Assembly (NCBI RefSeq): GCF_001953985.1
Contig: NZ_MBEI01000069.1
Location: 1 to 64,000, forward strand
DNA: 64,000 nt
From: Mycobacterium colombiense
GTDB taxonomy: Bacteria; Actinomycetota; Actinomycetes; Mycobacteriales; Mycobacteriaceae
Direction of reading: 5' to 3'
A program made the position numbers and the translations under genes. Positions 20,464 through 27,909 of this stretch are shown here, one piece after another; the stretch's first letter is position 1; every line of letters starts with the position of its first letter. The notes under the pieces are model-generated. The model ran no database searches and was not told where the DNA came from. It saw nothing but the letters and a program-made list of their open reading frames with translations.

Positions 20464-21033
20464 TCAAGGCCCCTGCTCTTTCACTGCCCTCGTGTAGGAC
20501 GAGCCGAGAAACCGTTCCACCAAGGCGCGCTCGGCGATCGGATCTTTGAGCGGCCAGCCCCAGAGCGCCAGGAAGACGCGGATCAGCCACTGCGCCGCCA
20601 GCGGGTCGTCGTTGTCGGGCCCCAACATCTCGGCGGCCAAGGTCGTCACCGTGGGTGAGCTGATGACCCAATCGCTGACCGGGGCCGCGTGGATCGACCG
20701 CATGAGCTGAGCCAGCGGATCGGAGCGCAGGCGTTCGAGCGCCATGATCGTGGCGGTCACGACCCGCTCGGGGCCCCGAAGGTCCTTGATGGCTTGCCGT
20801 GTGGCGTCGATAATGCGGTCCGCTTGAATGCCGATAACGGCGTCGCGGATGGTCGCCTTGCCGCCGGCGTGCCGGTAGATCGTCGCGGGTGAGCAGTGCA
20901 CCCGGGCGGCCAAGGCCTCGATCGTGAAACCGTCGTATCCCCGGCGTGCGATGAGGTCGGCCGCCGCGGTGTAGATCCGTTCGGCGGCTTCGCTACTGCG
21001 ATCCCGGCCCACCAACCAGTCGTCACGCGGCAT
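20464..21033 (-). CDS. TetR-family transcriptional regulator
   Basis: 189 residues. N-terminal TetR helix-turn-helix at about 20-65 (IYTAAADLIARRGYDGFTIEALAARVHCSPATIYRHAGGK), then a helical ligand domain. The ATG at 21033 has GGAG nine bases upstream; a GTG at 21051 would add six residues. It is divergent from the P450 gene, with an inverted repeat between them (21080-21111), so it probably represses the P450 and itself in response to a small molecule. The pair resembles the M. tuberculosis Rv1776c/cyp144 arrangement (recalled, not searched). Ligand unknown. Confidence 0.9.
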   Translation of the reverse strand: MPRDDWLVGRDRSSEAAERIYTAAADLIARRGYDGFTIEALAARVHCSPATIYRHAGGKATIRDAVIGIQADRIIDATRQAIKDLRGPERVVTATIMALERLRSDPLAQLMRSIHAAPVSDWVISSPTVTTLAAEMLGPDNDDPLAAQWLIRVFLALWGWPLKDPIAERALVERFLGSSYTRAVKEQGP

Positions 21034-21079
21034 CCACCCATGCTCCACCACAGTGCACGACGGAGAAAGACATTTCGCA

Positions 21080-21111
21080 GCATGAGAAATTTGAGGCTAC
21101 TTCTCTCATGC
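21080..21111. promoter_or_regulatory. Inverted repeat, probable TetR operator
   Basis: GCATGAGAAA (21080-21089) and TCTCTCATGC (21102-21111) form an inverted repeat with 9 of 10 positions matching and a 12-bp spacer. It lies in the 196-bp divergent region between the TetR start (21033) and the P450 start (21230), where an operator for both promoters is expected. Confidence 0.65.
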
Positions 21112-21229
21112 GTACCGCCTGTTCGTGACCGGTCGCCGAGATCGTGCACTGTCGACCTCGGCCGCGACGGTTCCTCAACTTCTCGGTACCCCGTTGACGC
21201 CCCCGGTGAGCTGCGTCGAGCCTGAAAAC

Positions 21230-22444
21230 ATGGCGGTCTTGGACAGCGCGATCGAATTTTTCAGCAGCGAGGCGATACAAGATCCCTACCCGCTGTTCGA
21301 CCGCATGCGTGCCGAGGCACCTGTGCATCGCATCGGCGATTCCGTGTTCTATGCGGTATGCGGTTGGGATGCCGTACTCGAGGCAGTCGAGCGCGTCGAG
21401 GATTTCTCCTCGAATCTCACCGCCACGGTGGTCTTCCATGACGACGGTTCCGTCACCCCGCTCGACATGGGACCACCGGGAGCCCCGATGCATACATTGG
21501 CCACCGCGGACGACCCGGTCCATGCGATGCACCGGAAGATCCTGCTACCCCACTTGTCGGCCAAACGTGTTCGGGTGATCGAGGAGTTCGCTGCACAGAC
21601 CGCAGACCGTCTCTGGGAGGAGAGCCTGCGTGATGGTCGGATCGAGTGGATGAGTGCGGTCGCCAACCGGTTGCCGATGATGGTGGTCTGCAAGCTGCTG
21701 GGTCTGCCCGACGATGATGTCGACAGGCTCATCCGGCTCGGCTATGCCACCACCACCTTGCTCGACGGGATCGTCACACCCGACCAGCTCGCGGCGGCCG
21801 GAGCCGCAGCAATGGAACTCTCCGGCTATGTCCTTGAGCACTTCGAGAAGGCAGGCGCCAATCCTGAAGGCGGTCTGATCGCCGATCTGGCCGCCCGCTA
21901 CGCATCGGGTGAACTTGAACAGCTGCCTGCGCTCGGGATCATGCTCACCCTCTTCAGTGCCGCGGGAGAATCGACGGCGTCGCTGCTGGGCAGCGCGGCG
22001 TGGACCCTTACCGATCGCCCCGCGGTCCAGCAGCAACTTCGCGAAAACCCAGAACTACTAAGCGCTTTCATCGAAGAGACGCTGCGCTTTGAGTCGCCGT
22101 TTCGCGGTCATTACCGCCACGTCTGGCGCGACACCACACTGGGTGGGGTCCGGGTGCCGGCCGGCGCGCACTTGCTGCTGATGTGGGGAGCGGCCAACCG
22201 CGACCCAACGCACTTCGCGGATCCGAACGAGTTTCGGCTCGACCGCGCGTCCGCCAAGGGCCACGTGAGTTTCGGCAAGGGCGTGCATTTCTGCGTAGGC
22301 GCCGCGCTGGCCCGTTTGGAAGCCCACATCGTGCTGCGGATGCTGCTCGAGCGCACCGCATGGATCGATGCGACCGACATCGGTGCATGGCTGCCGAGCA
22401 TCCTGGTCAGGCGCCGCGAACGGCTTCAGCTGGCTGTGCGGTGA
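21230..22444 (+). CDS. Cytochrome P450
   Basis: Haem monooxygenase of 404 residues, soluble, with no membrane anchor. The haem-thiolate loop FGKGVHFCVGAALARLE and the K-helix ETLRF (ExxR) are intact, as is the PERF-like FRLDRAS stretch. The I-helix reads SAAGESTASLL: the acidic residue usually preceding the conserved Thr is Ser. This AGEST form is one I associate with CYP144-like enzymes, but the family call is tentative. The ATG at 21230 gives MAVLDSAIEFF; frames reaching 21125 add 35 residues lacking P450 features. No ferredoxin gene is adjacent. Substrate unknown. Confidence 0.92.
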   Translation: MAVLDSAIEFFSSEAIQDPYPLFDRMRAEAPVHRIGDSVFYAVCGWDAVLEAVERVEDFSSNLTATVVFHDDGSVTPLDMGPPGAPMHTLATADDPVHAMHRKILLPHLSAKRVRVIEEFAAQTADRLWEESLRDGRIEWMSAVANRLPMMVVCKLLGLPDDDVDRLIRLGYATTTLLDGIVTPDQLAAAGAAAMELSGYVLEHFEKAGANPEGGLIADLAARYASGELEQLPALGIMLTLFSAAGESTASLLGSAAWTLTDRPAVQQQLRENPELLSAFIEETLRFESPFRGHYRHVWRDTTLGGVRVPAGAHLLLMWGAANRDPTHFADPNEFRLDRASAKGHVSFGKGVHFCVGAALARLEAHIVLRMLLERTAWIDATDIGAWLPSILVRRRERLQLAVR

Positions 22445-22446
22445 TC

Positions 22447-22881
22447 CTAGGGACGCGGTTGCACGTCGACGCTGGGCGGACGCGACTGCGGGTCCTGAGG
22501 CTTCGCCCGCACGGAGCGCCGAACCAGGCTGAACGCGACGGCGCCGCCGGCGAGGACCGCGACGGCCGCCCCCGCTAAGACCAAGGGGCGCTTGCCGCGA
22601 CGCTGCGCGCGCCGCGCGTCCTGCAGCGCCTGGGGCAGGCTGGTGACGACTTCCTGTGCGGCGGCAAGTTCCTGGGCCAGGGTTTCCTGGGCCGCGGCGA
22701 GGTCTCGAGCCAGCTGCCCCTCTTGATATCGGCGACGCAGCTGCGAGGCGGTCGACTGCGCCGATTGCACGCTCAGGCCGACCACTCCCCGGGTGACGTC
22801 CACCGGGCCCTGTGCCGAATAGCTCAGGCCGCGCGCCAGTCGCTGCCGCGGGGTCAGCCGGGAATCCGTCTTCGCGCTCAT
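22447..22881 (-). CDS. Single-pass membrane protein (Rv0008c type)
   Basis: 144 residues. The N-terminal region (SRLTPRQRLARGLSYSAQGP) leads to a helical, heptad-like stretch of about 50 residues (LRRRYQEGQLARDLAAAQET and onward) suggesting a coiled coil. One membrane segment (PLVLAGAAVAVLAGGAVAFSLV) follows, then a short polar tail. The ATG at 22881 has a GGAAGGG ribosome site. Conserved in mycobacteria near ppiA; function unknown, but coiled coil plus one membrane segment suggests a cell-division or envelope partner. The P450 stop is 2 bp away (convergent). Confidence 0.87.
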   Translation of the reverse strand: MSAKTDSRLTPRQRLARGLSYSAQGPVDVTRGVVGLSVQSAQSTASQLRRRYQEGQLARDLAAAQETLAQELAAAQEVVTSLPQALQDARRAQRRGKRPLVLAGAAVAVLAGGAVAFSLVRRSVRAKPQDPQSRPPSVDVQPRP

Positions 22882-23005
22882 CTGTCGCCCTTCCGTCCCG
22901 TGGATGGAGCCTGCCGTGCAGCCGGCCCGGTATCTGACCAGACTGCCAGCATAGGGACGTCGGCGTCGCCTTGGGTGAGACCGCGTGCGGCAACGCCCGC
23001 CCGTA

Positions 23006-23554
23006 GTGGCAGACTCTGATGCCGTGACCAACAGCCCCTTTCAGACTGCTACTGCCACGCTCCACACCAATCGCGGCGACATCAAGGTCGCCCTCTTCGG
23101 AAACCACGCGCCCAAGACCGTCGCCAACTTCGTTGGCCTGGCGCAGGGCACCAAGGAGTACTCGACGCAGAACGCATCGGGAGGCTCGTCCGGCCCGTTC
23201 TACGACGGCGCGGTCTTTCACCGGGTGATCCGGGGCTTCATGATCCAGGGCGGCGACCCGACCGGAACCGGCCGAGGCGGCCCGGGCTACAAATTCGCCG
23301 ACGAGTTCCACCCCGAACTGCAGTTCGACAAGCCCTACCTGCTGGCGATGGCCAACGCGGGCCCCGGTACCAACGGCTCGCAGTTCTTCATCACGGTCGG
23401 CCAAACCCCGCACCTGAACCGGCGCCACACGATCTTCGGCGAGGTCACCGACCCCGAGTCGCAGAAGGTCGTTGAGGCGATCTCGACGACGGGCACCGAC
23501 GGCAACGACCGTCCCACCGAGCCGGTCGTCATCGAGTCGATCACCATCTCCTGA
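23006..23554 (+). CDS. ppiA: Peptidyl-prolyl cis-trans isomerase (cyclophilin)
   Basis: 182-residue cyclophilin catalysing proline isomerisation. Core motifs are intact: FHRVIRGFMIQGGDPTGTG, the YKFADEFHPEL stretch, ANAGPGTNGSQFFIT and RRHTIFGEV. No signal peptide, so cytoplasmic. Two GTG starts are possible: 23006 gives the 182-residue form equal in length to M. tuberculosis PpiA; 23024 gives VTNSPFQTAT. Neither has a strong ribosome site, so the start is uncertain by six codons. Confidence 0.95.
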   Translation: MADSDAVTNSPFQTATATLHTNRGDIKVALFGNHAPKTVANFVGLAQGTKEYSTQNASGGSSGPFYDGAVFHRVIRGFMIQGGDPTGTGRGGPGYKFADEFHPELQFDKPYLLAMANAGPGTNGSQFFITVGQTPHLNRRHTIFGEVTDPESQKVVEAISTTGTDGNDRPTEPVVIESITIS

Positions 23555-23577
23555 GCCGGCGGTAGTCCGCGGGCCGG

Positions 23578-24003
23578 TCAGCCTTGCTGACGGCCCGCGT
23601 AGCCCGCTGCCGTGAGCGCGTCGAGCACCTCCAGCGGATCCGTTCCGAGGTCCCAGCGGGAGAACAGCACCAGGCCGCCCTCGGCTGTCTCGACCTCGAG
23701 CAGCCGCACTTTGCGCCCGTAACGGCGGAACTCGATGATGCGGATGATCTTGGTGTCGGACGGCTGCAATTCCTGCGTCCGAAACCAGCCGCGGAGCGCC
23801 AGGCCGCCCGGCGTGATTGCCAGCCTGGGACGCGCGTGCCACGACACGCTGGCAAACAAGATCAGACCCGCCGCGGCAACGCCCGCCAGAACGCGGCCCG
23901 GCGGGTCTGTGACCACGGTCACAGCCGCGATAGCCATCAGAACACCCGCGGCTCCACAACCAGCGATTCCCGCCGTGTGCGGCTGCCATTGTGTTTGCTG
24001 CAT
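23578..24003 (-). CDS. PH-domain membrane protein (Rv0010c type)
   Basis: 141 residues. Two hydrophobic segments near the N-terminus (IAGCGAAGVLMAIAAVTVVT and LAGVAAAGLILFASVSW) are followed by a bacterial pleckstrin-like domain with ITPGGLALRGWFRTQ and the EFRRYGRKVRLLEV strands. Start at the ATG 24003 (MQQTQWQPHTAG); an in-frame codon 24 bases earlier is less likely. Conserved next to crgA in mycobacteria; exact role not known. It is separated from crgA by 155 bp holding the DnaA-box/palindrome element. Confidence 0.87.
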   Translation of the reverse strand: MQQTQWQPHTAGIAGCGAAGVLMAIAAVTVVTDPPGRVLAGVAAAGLILFASVSWHARPRLAITPGGLALRGWFRTQELQPSDTKIIRIIEFRRYGRKVRLLEVETAEGGLVLFSRWDLGTDPLEVLDALTAAGYAGRQQG

Positions 24004-24038
24004 GCGGTCCTTAACCCCTCCCACCATGGCCTATGCAG

Positions 24039-24087
24039 TTATCCACATCAGCTATCAACAGTGGGGATAAATCACACGCGTGTGATT
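24039..24087. promoter_or_regulatory. Orphan DnaA boxes and an 18-bp palindrome
   Basis: TTATCCACA, the strict DnaA-box consensus, is at 24039-24047. TTATCCCCA on the reverse strand is at 24062-24070. It abuts a perfect 18-bp palindrome AATCACACGCGTGTGATT at 24070-24087. The region lies between two leftward genes, about 13 kb from oriC, upstream of Rv0010c and downstream of crgA. Confidence 0.65.
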
Positions 24088-24158
24088 GGGTGGTTACAAA
24101 GTTGCTGACGCGATGACAAATCAGGCCGAAAATGAATTCATTAGGGCGACGGTCCTGC

Positions 24159-24440
24159 TCAGTGCCAGCGCATCGTGAGCAACAAACCGGTGATCATGAA
24201 AGCGAACGCGATCGCGTAGTTCCACGGCCCCAGTTGAGCCATCCAATTGAGAGCGGTCGGTGCCTGGCTCCCAACGGCGGCCAACTGGAACACCATCAGC
24301 CAGACGAGGCCGATCAGCATCAGACCGATGAACAGCGCGACGAACCACACGCTCGACGGCCCGACCTTGACTTTCACCGGGGTGCGGCTGACCGCGCTGA
24401 CGGTGAAGTCGTTCTTCTTGCGGACCTTGGACTTGGGCAT
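24159..24440 (-). CDS. crgA: Cell division protein CrgA
   Basis: 93-residue septal membrane protein that in mycobacteria interacts with FtsZ, FtsI and PbpA and helps coordinate septum and lateral wall synthesis. The N-terminus MPKSKVRKKNDFTVSAVS is the family signature; two membrane helices follow (WFVALFIGLMLIGLVWLMVF and WNYAIAFAFMITGLLLTM) with very short C-terminal tail RWH. Two tandem GAGGTAATC units precede the ATG on the coding strand (genomic 24441-24461), the nearer acting as ribosome site. Confidence 0.96.
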   Translation of the reverse strand: MPKSKVRKKNDFTVSAVSRTPVKVKVGPSSVWFVALFIGLMLIGLVWLMVFQLAAVGSQAPTALNWMAQLGPWNYAIAFAFMITGLLLTMRWH

Positions 24441-24572
24441 GATTACCTCGCGGATTACCTCAACGACACGGTGAGCGGGACGGGGTGCAACGATAAGCAC
24501 TGCAGCTGCTGCACCCATAGCTTGGCTACGAGACTAACTCACCTGGGGCGGTGACCAGGAAATGGAGAGGCG

Positions 24573-25316
24573 ATGATCCAGACGCGCCGGTCGCCATGGC
24601 GCTTGGGCGTCCCGGTCGTGTGTCTGCTGGCCGGACTGCTGCTCGCCGCCACCCACGGTGTCTCCGGGGGCACCGAAATCCGTCGCAGTGACGCCCCCCG
24701 GCTGGTGGACCTGGTCCGGGAGACCCAGTCGTCGGTGAACCGTCTCAGCGCTCAGCGCGAGGCGCTGGCGGGCAAGATCGACGCCGCGCACGGGCGGTCG
24801 TCGGATGCCGCGCTGGCGGCCATGCTGCGGCGCTCCGGCCAGCTCGCCGGCGAGGCGGGAATGAGCCCGGTGCACGGGCCGGGCCTGGTGGTCACCCTCG
24901 CGGACGCGCAGCGCGACGCCAACGGCCGTTTCCCCCGCGATGCCTCCCCGGACGATCTGGTGGTGCACCAGCAAGACATCCTGGCCGTGCTCAACGCGCT
25001 GTGGAGCGCCGGCGCCGAGGCGATCCAGATGCAGGACCAGCGGATCATCGCGACCTCGGTGCCACGCTGCGTCGGCAACACCCTCTTGCTGAACGGGCGC
25101 ACCTATAGCCCGCCGTACACGATCACCGCGATCGGCAACGCGACGGCCATGCAGGCCGCCCTGGCCGCCGCGCCCCTGGTGATTCTGTACAAGCAGTACG
25201 TGGTTCGCTTCGGCCTCGGTTACGCCGAAGAGGTCAAGTCCGACGTGCAGGTGGTCGGTCATTCCGAGCCCGACCGGCTGCACTTCGCGCAGCCCAACGG
25301 CCCGGTCGGCTACTGA
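24573..25316 (+). CDS. DUF881 membrane-anchored protein (Rv0012 type)
   Basis: 247 residues with one N-terminal membrane anchor (LGVPVVCLLAGLLLAATHGVS) and an extracytoplasmic region: a predicted coiled coil at about residues 48-75, then the DUF881 domain (VHGPGLVVTLADAQ ... LVVHQQDILAVLNALWSAGAEAIQMQDQRI ... TCVGNTLLLNGRTYSPPYTITAIG-like strands). DUF881 proteins are found next to division and cell-wall genes. ATG start with GGAGAGG just before it; divergent from crgA. Function inferred only as division-associated. Confidence 0.87.
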   Translation: MIQTRRSPWRLGVPVVCLLAGLLLAATHGVSGGTEIRRSDAPRLVDLVRETQSSVNRLSAQREALAGKIDAAHGRSSDAALAAMLRRSGQLAGEAGMSPVHGPGLVVTLADAQRDANGRFPRDASPDDLVVHQQDILAVLNALWSAGAEAIQMQDQRIIATSVPRCVGNTLLLNGRTYSPPYTITAIGNATAMQAALAAAPLVILYKQYVVRFGLGYAEEVKSDVQVVGHSEPDRLHFAQPNGPVGY

Positions 25317-25364
25317 GGCCTACTGACCAGCGGCGCGAGCGCCGGCGGACGGTAACCTGGCACG

Positions 25365-26051
25365 ATGCGGATCCTGGTTGTCGACAACTACGACAGCTTC
25401 GTGTTCAACCTGGTGCAGTACCTCGGCCAGCTGGGTGTGGACGCCGAAGTCTGGCGCAATGACGACACCCGGCTCTCCGACGAGGCCGCCGTCGCCCGCC
25501 AGTTCGACGGGGTGTTGCTCAGCCCAGGGCCGGGCACCCCGGAACGCGCGGGGGCGTCGATCCCGATGGTTCGCGCGTGTGCAACAGAGCGGACCCCGCT
25601 GCTCGGGGTCTGCCTGGGGCACCAGGCCATCGGCGTCGCATTCGGTGCGATTGTCGACCGGGCCCCCGAGCTGCTGCACGGCAAGACCAGCAGCGTCCAC
25701 CACGGCAATATCGGTGTGCTGCAAGGACTTCCGGACCCCTTCACGGCGACTCGCTACCACTCGCTGACCATCCTGCCCGAGTCGCTGCCGCCAGTGCTTC
25801 AGGTCACGGCCCATACCGAGAGCGGCGTGATCATGGGCGTGCGGCACACCGAATTACCGATTCACGGTGTCCAGTTCCATCCGGAGTCGATCCTGACCGA
25901 GGGCGGCCACCGGATGCTGGCGAACTGGCTCGCCGACTGCGGATGGGAGCGCAACGACACGTTGGTGCGCCGGCTCGAGAACGACGTGCACGCGGCGGTG
26001 CGACCGTATTTCCCGGCCGACCCGACGGCTACTGACCGAACTTCAGCGTGA
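25365..26051 (+). CDS. pabA: Glutamine amidotransferase of aminodeoxychorismate/anthranilate synthase
   Basis: 228-residue class I amidotransferase that makes ammonia from glutamine for a chorismate-using partner (PabB or TrpE), feeding folate or tryptophan synthesis. The nucleophile elbow GVCLGHQAIG has Cys83, and HGVQFHPESI gives the His/Glu pair; VVDNYDSFVFNLVQYL and LLSPGPGTPE are family signatures. The gene is annotated trpG in M. tuberculosis; sequence alone cannot separate the PabA and TrpG roles, and no synthase component I is nearby. Its 3' end overlaps the convergent pknB end by 23 bp. Confidence 0.93.
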   Translation: MRILVVDNYDSFVFNLVQYLGQLGVDAEVWRNDDTRLSDEAAVARQFDGVLLSPGPGTPERAGASIPMVRACATERTPLLGVCLGHQAIGVAFGAIVDRAPELLHGKTSSVHHGNIGVLQGLPDPFTATRYHSLTILPESLPPVLQVTAHTESGVIMGVRHTELPIHGVQFHPESILTEGGHRMLANWLADCGWERNDTLVRRLENDVHAAVRPYFPADPTATDRTSA

Positions 26052-27909
26052 TGATGCCGTCCCGGTTGACCCCGGAGCCGACCGGCGGGTTCTGATACAC
26101 CACCCGATGGGACTGCGAGCCACCGGCGTCGACGTCGGCGCCCTTGTCCAAGATCCCCGTCCACCCCAGCGCGCGTAGCCGTGGCTCGGCGTCGGTCCAG
26201 AACATGCCGGACAGGTCGGGCATGATGAACTGGTTGCCCTTGGACACCTGCAACTCGATCACCGAGTCGACCGGAACCGACTGTCCCTTGGGCGGATTGG
26301 TACCGATCACCTCACCGGCCGGGCGGGTGCTGTCCACCTGCACCTGGGTCACCTTGCTGAAGCCGTAGACGGTGAGATTCTTCTGCGCGATGTCGACGTT
26401 CTGGCCCGCGATATCGGGAACCTGCTTGGTCTCCGGCCCGGAGCCGACGATCAGCGTGACGACGTTGGTGATCGCCGAGGTCTGATTGGCCGGCGGATTG
26501 GTCCCGATCACCTTGCCCAGCAGTTCCGGGGTCGACGGCGAGTTGGCCTGTTTGAACTTGCTGAATCCCGCGGCCTTGAGCTTGGTGACCGCATCGGAGT
26601 AGCTCAGCGAGGACACGTCGGGCACCTCGCGCTGTTCGGGCCCGGTGGAAACGTTGATGGTGATCTCGTCGCCCGCATTGACCGAGGCGTTGGCACCCGG
26701 GTCGGTGCCGATGACGTGGTCGGGCGGGATCGTGGAATCCGGCTTCTGCAGGGTGCGGGTCTTGAAGCCGCGGTTCTGCAGCGCCGCGATGGCGTCGGCG
26801 GACACCTGCCCGCGCACGTCGGGCACCTGCACGTCGCGGGCGCCGCCGCCGAACGTGTTGAAGGCGATGACGACGACGATCGTCAACACCGCCAGCGCGG
26901 CGACCGCGACGATCCAGCGGCCGACCGAGCCGACGCTGCGGTCCTCGCCCGCGTCGGAGAGAACCTGACGCGGCAACGGATCGGTCCGCGACGGGCCGAC
27001 GGCGCCGGGAGCGGACGACAACAGCGAGCTGCGATCGGCGTCGGTGAGCACCTTTGGCGCTTCGGGCTTTTCGCCGTTGTGCACCCGAATCAGATCGGCG
27101 CGCATCTCCGCCGCCGTCTGATAACGGTTGTCGGGATTCTTCGCCAGCGCCTTGAGCACGACGGCGTCGAGGTCGGCGGAGATGCCCTCGTGGCGCTGCG
27201 ACGGCGGGACGGGGTCTTCCCGAACATGTTGGTAGGCAACGGCAACCGGCGAATCACCGGTGAATGGCGGCTCACCGGTGAGGATTTCGTAGAGCACGCA
27301 GCCCAGCGAGTACACGTCGGAGCGGGCGTCGACGGTGTCGCCCCGGGCCTGCTCGGGTGAGAGATACTGCGCGGTTCCGATCACCGCGGCGGTCTGGGTG
27401 ACGCTGTTGCCGCTGTCGGCGATCGCGCGGGCGATACCGAAGTCCATCACCTTGACCGCATTGGTGGTGCTGATCATGATGTTGGCCGGCTTGACGTCGC
27501 GGTGGATGATGCCGTTCTGGTGGCTGAAGTTCAGCGCCTGGCACGCGTCGGCGATGATCTCGATGGCCCGCCGCGGCGGCAGCGGGCCATCGGTGTGCAC
27601 GATGTCGCGCAGGGTGACGCCGTCGACGTACTCCATGACGATGTAGGGCAGCGGCCCCGTGGGTGTCTCGGCCTCGCCGGTGTCGTAGACGGCGACGATG
27701 GACGGGTGATTCAGCGCGGCGGCGTTCTGCGCCTCGCGCCGGAAGCGCAGGTAGAAGCTGGGATCACGGGCCAGATCGGCGCGCAGCACCTTGACCGCGA
27801 CGTCGCGATGCAAACGGACGTCGCGGGCCAGGTGAACCTCGGACATACCGCCGAAGCCGAGGATCTCGCCCAGTTCGTAACGGTCGGACAGGTGCTGCGG
27901 CGTGGTCAT
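26029..27909 (-). CDS. pknB: Serine/threonine protein kinase PknB with PASTA domains
   Basis: 626-residue receptor kinase controlling cell-wall synthesis and division. The kinase domain covers about residues 11-275: GFGGMSEVHLARD, HRDVKPANIM, DFG, and an activation loop TAAVIGTAQYLSPEQ with two Thr residues as in autophosphorylated PknB. A membrane segment (WIVAVAALAVLTIVVVIAFN) is near residue 335. Four extracellular PASTA repeats then bind muropeptide-type ligands, beginning DVRGQVSADAIAALQNRGF and each containing the VIGTDPG/NPP motif. The ATG overlaps the pknA stop (ATGA). CwlM, CrgA-linked PbpA and FhaA in this window are known partners or targets in relatives. Confidence 0.97.
   Translation of the reverse strand: MTTPQHLSDRYELGEILGFGGMSEVHLARDVRLHRDVAVKVLRADLARDPSFYLRFRREAQNAAALNHPSIVAVYDTGEAETPTGPLPYIVMEYVDGVTLRDIVHTDGPLPPRRAIEIIADACQALNFSHQNGIIHRDVKPANIMISTTNAVKVMDFGIARAIADSGNSVTQTAAVIGTAQYLSPEQARGDTVDARSDVYSLGCVLYEILTGEPPFTGDSPVAVAYQHVREDPVPPSQRHEGISADLDAVVLKALAKNPDNRYQTAAEMRADLIRVHNGEKPEAPKVLTDADRSSLLSSAPGAVGPSRTDPLPRQVLSDAGEDRSVGSVGRWIVAVAALAVLTIVVVIAFNTFGGGARDVQVPDVRGQVSADAIAALQNRGFKTRTLQKPDSTIPPDHVIGTDPGANASVNAGDEITINVSTGPEQREVPDVSSLSYSDAVTKLKAAGFSKFKQANSPSTPELLGKVIGTNPPANQTSAITNVVTLIVGSGPETKQVPDIAGQNVDIAQKNLTVYGFSKVTQVQVDSTRPAGEVIGTNPPKGQSVPVDSVIELQVSKGNQFIMPDLSGMFWTDAEPRLRALGWTGILDKGADVDAGGSQSHRVVYQNPPVGSGVNRDGIITLKFGQ

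Noticed and set aside
22058..23989. 643-codon leftward open frame
   Set aside because: It crosses the P450, Rv0008c-type and ppiA genes in a non-coding frame; composition is Arg/Gly/Ala rich, without motifs.
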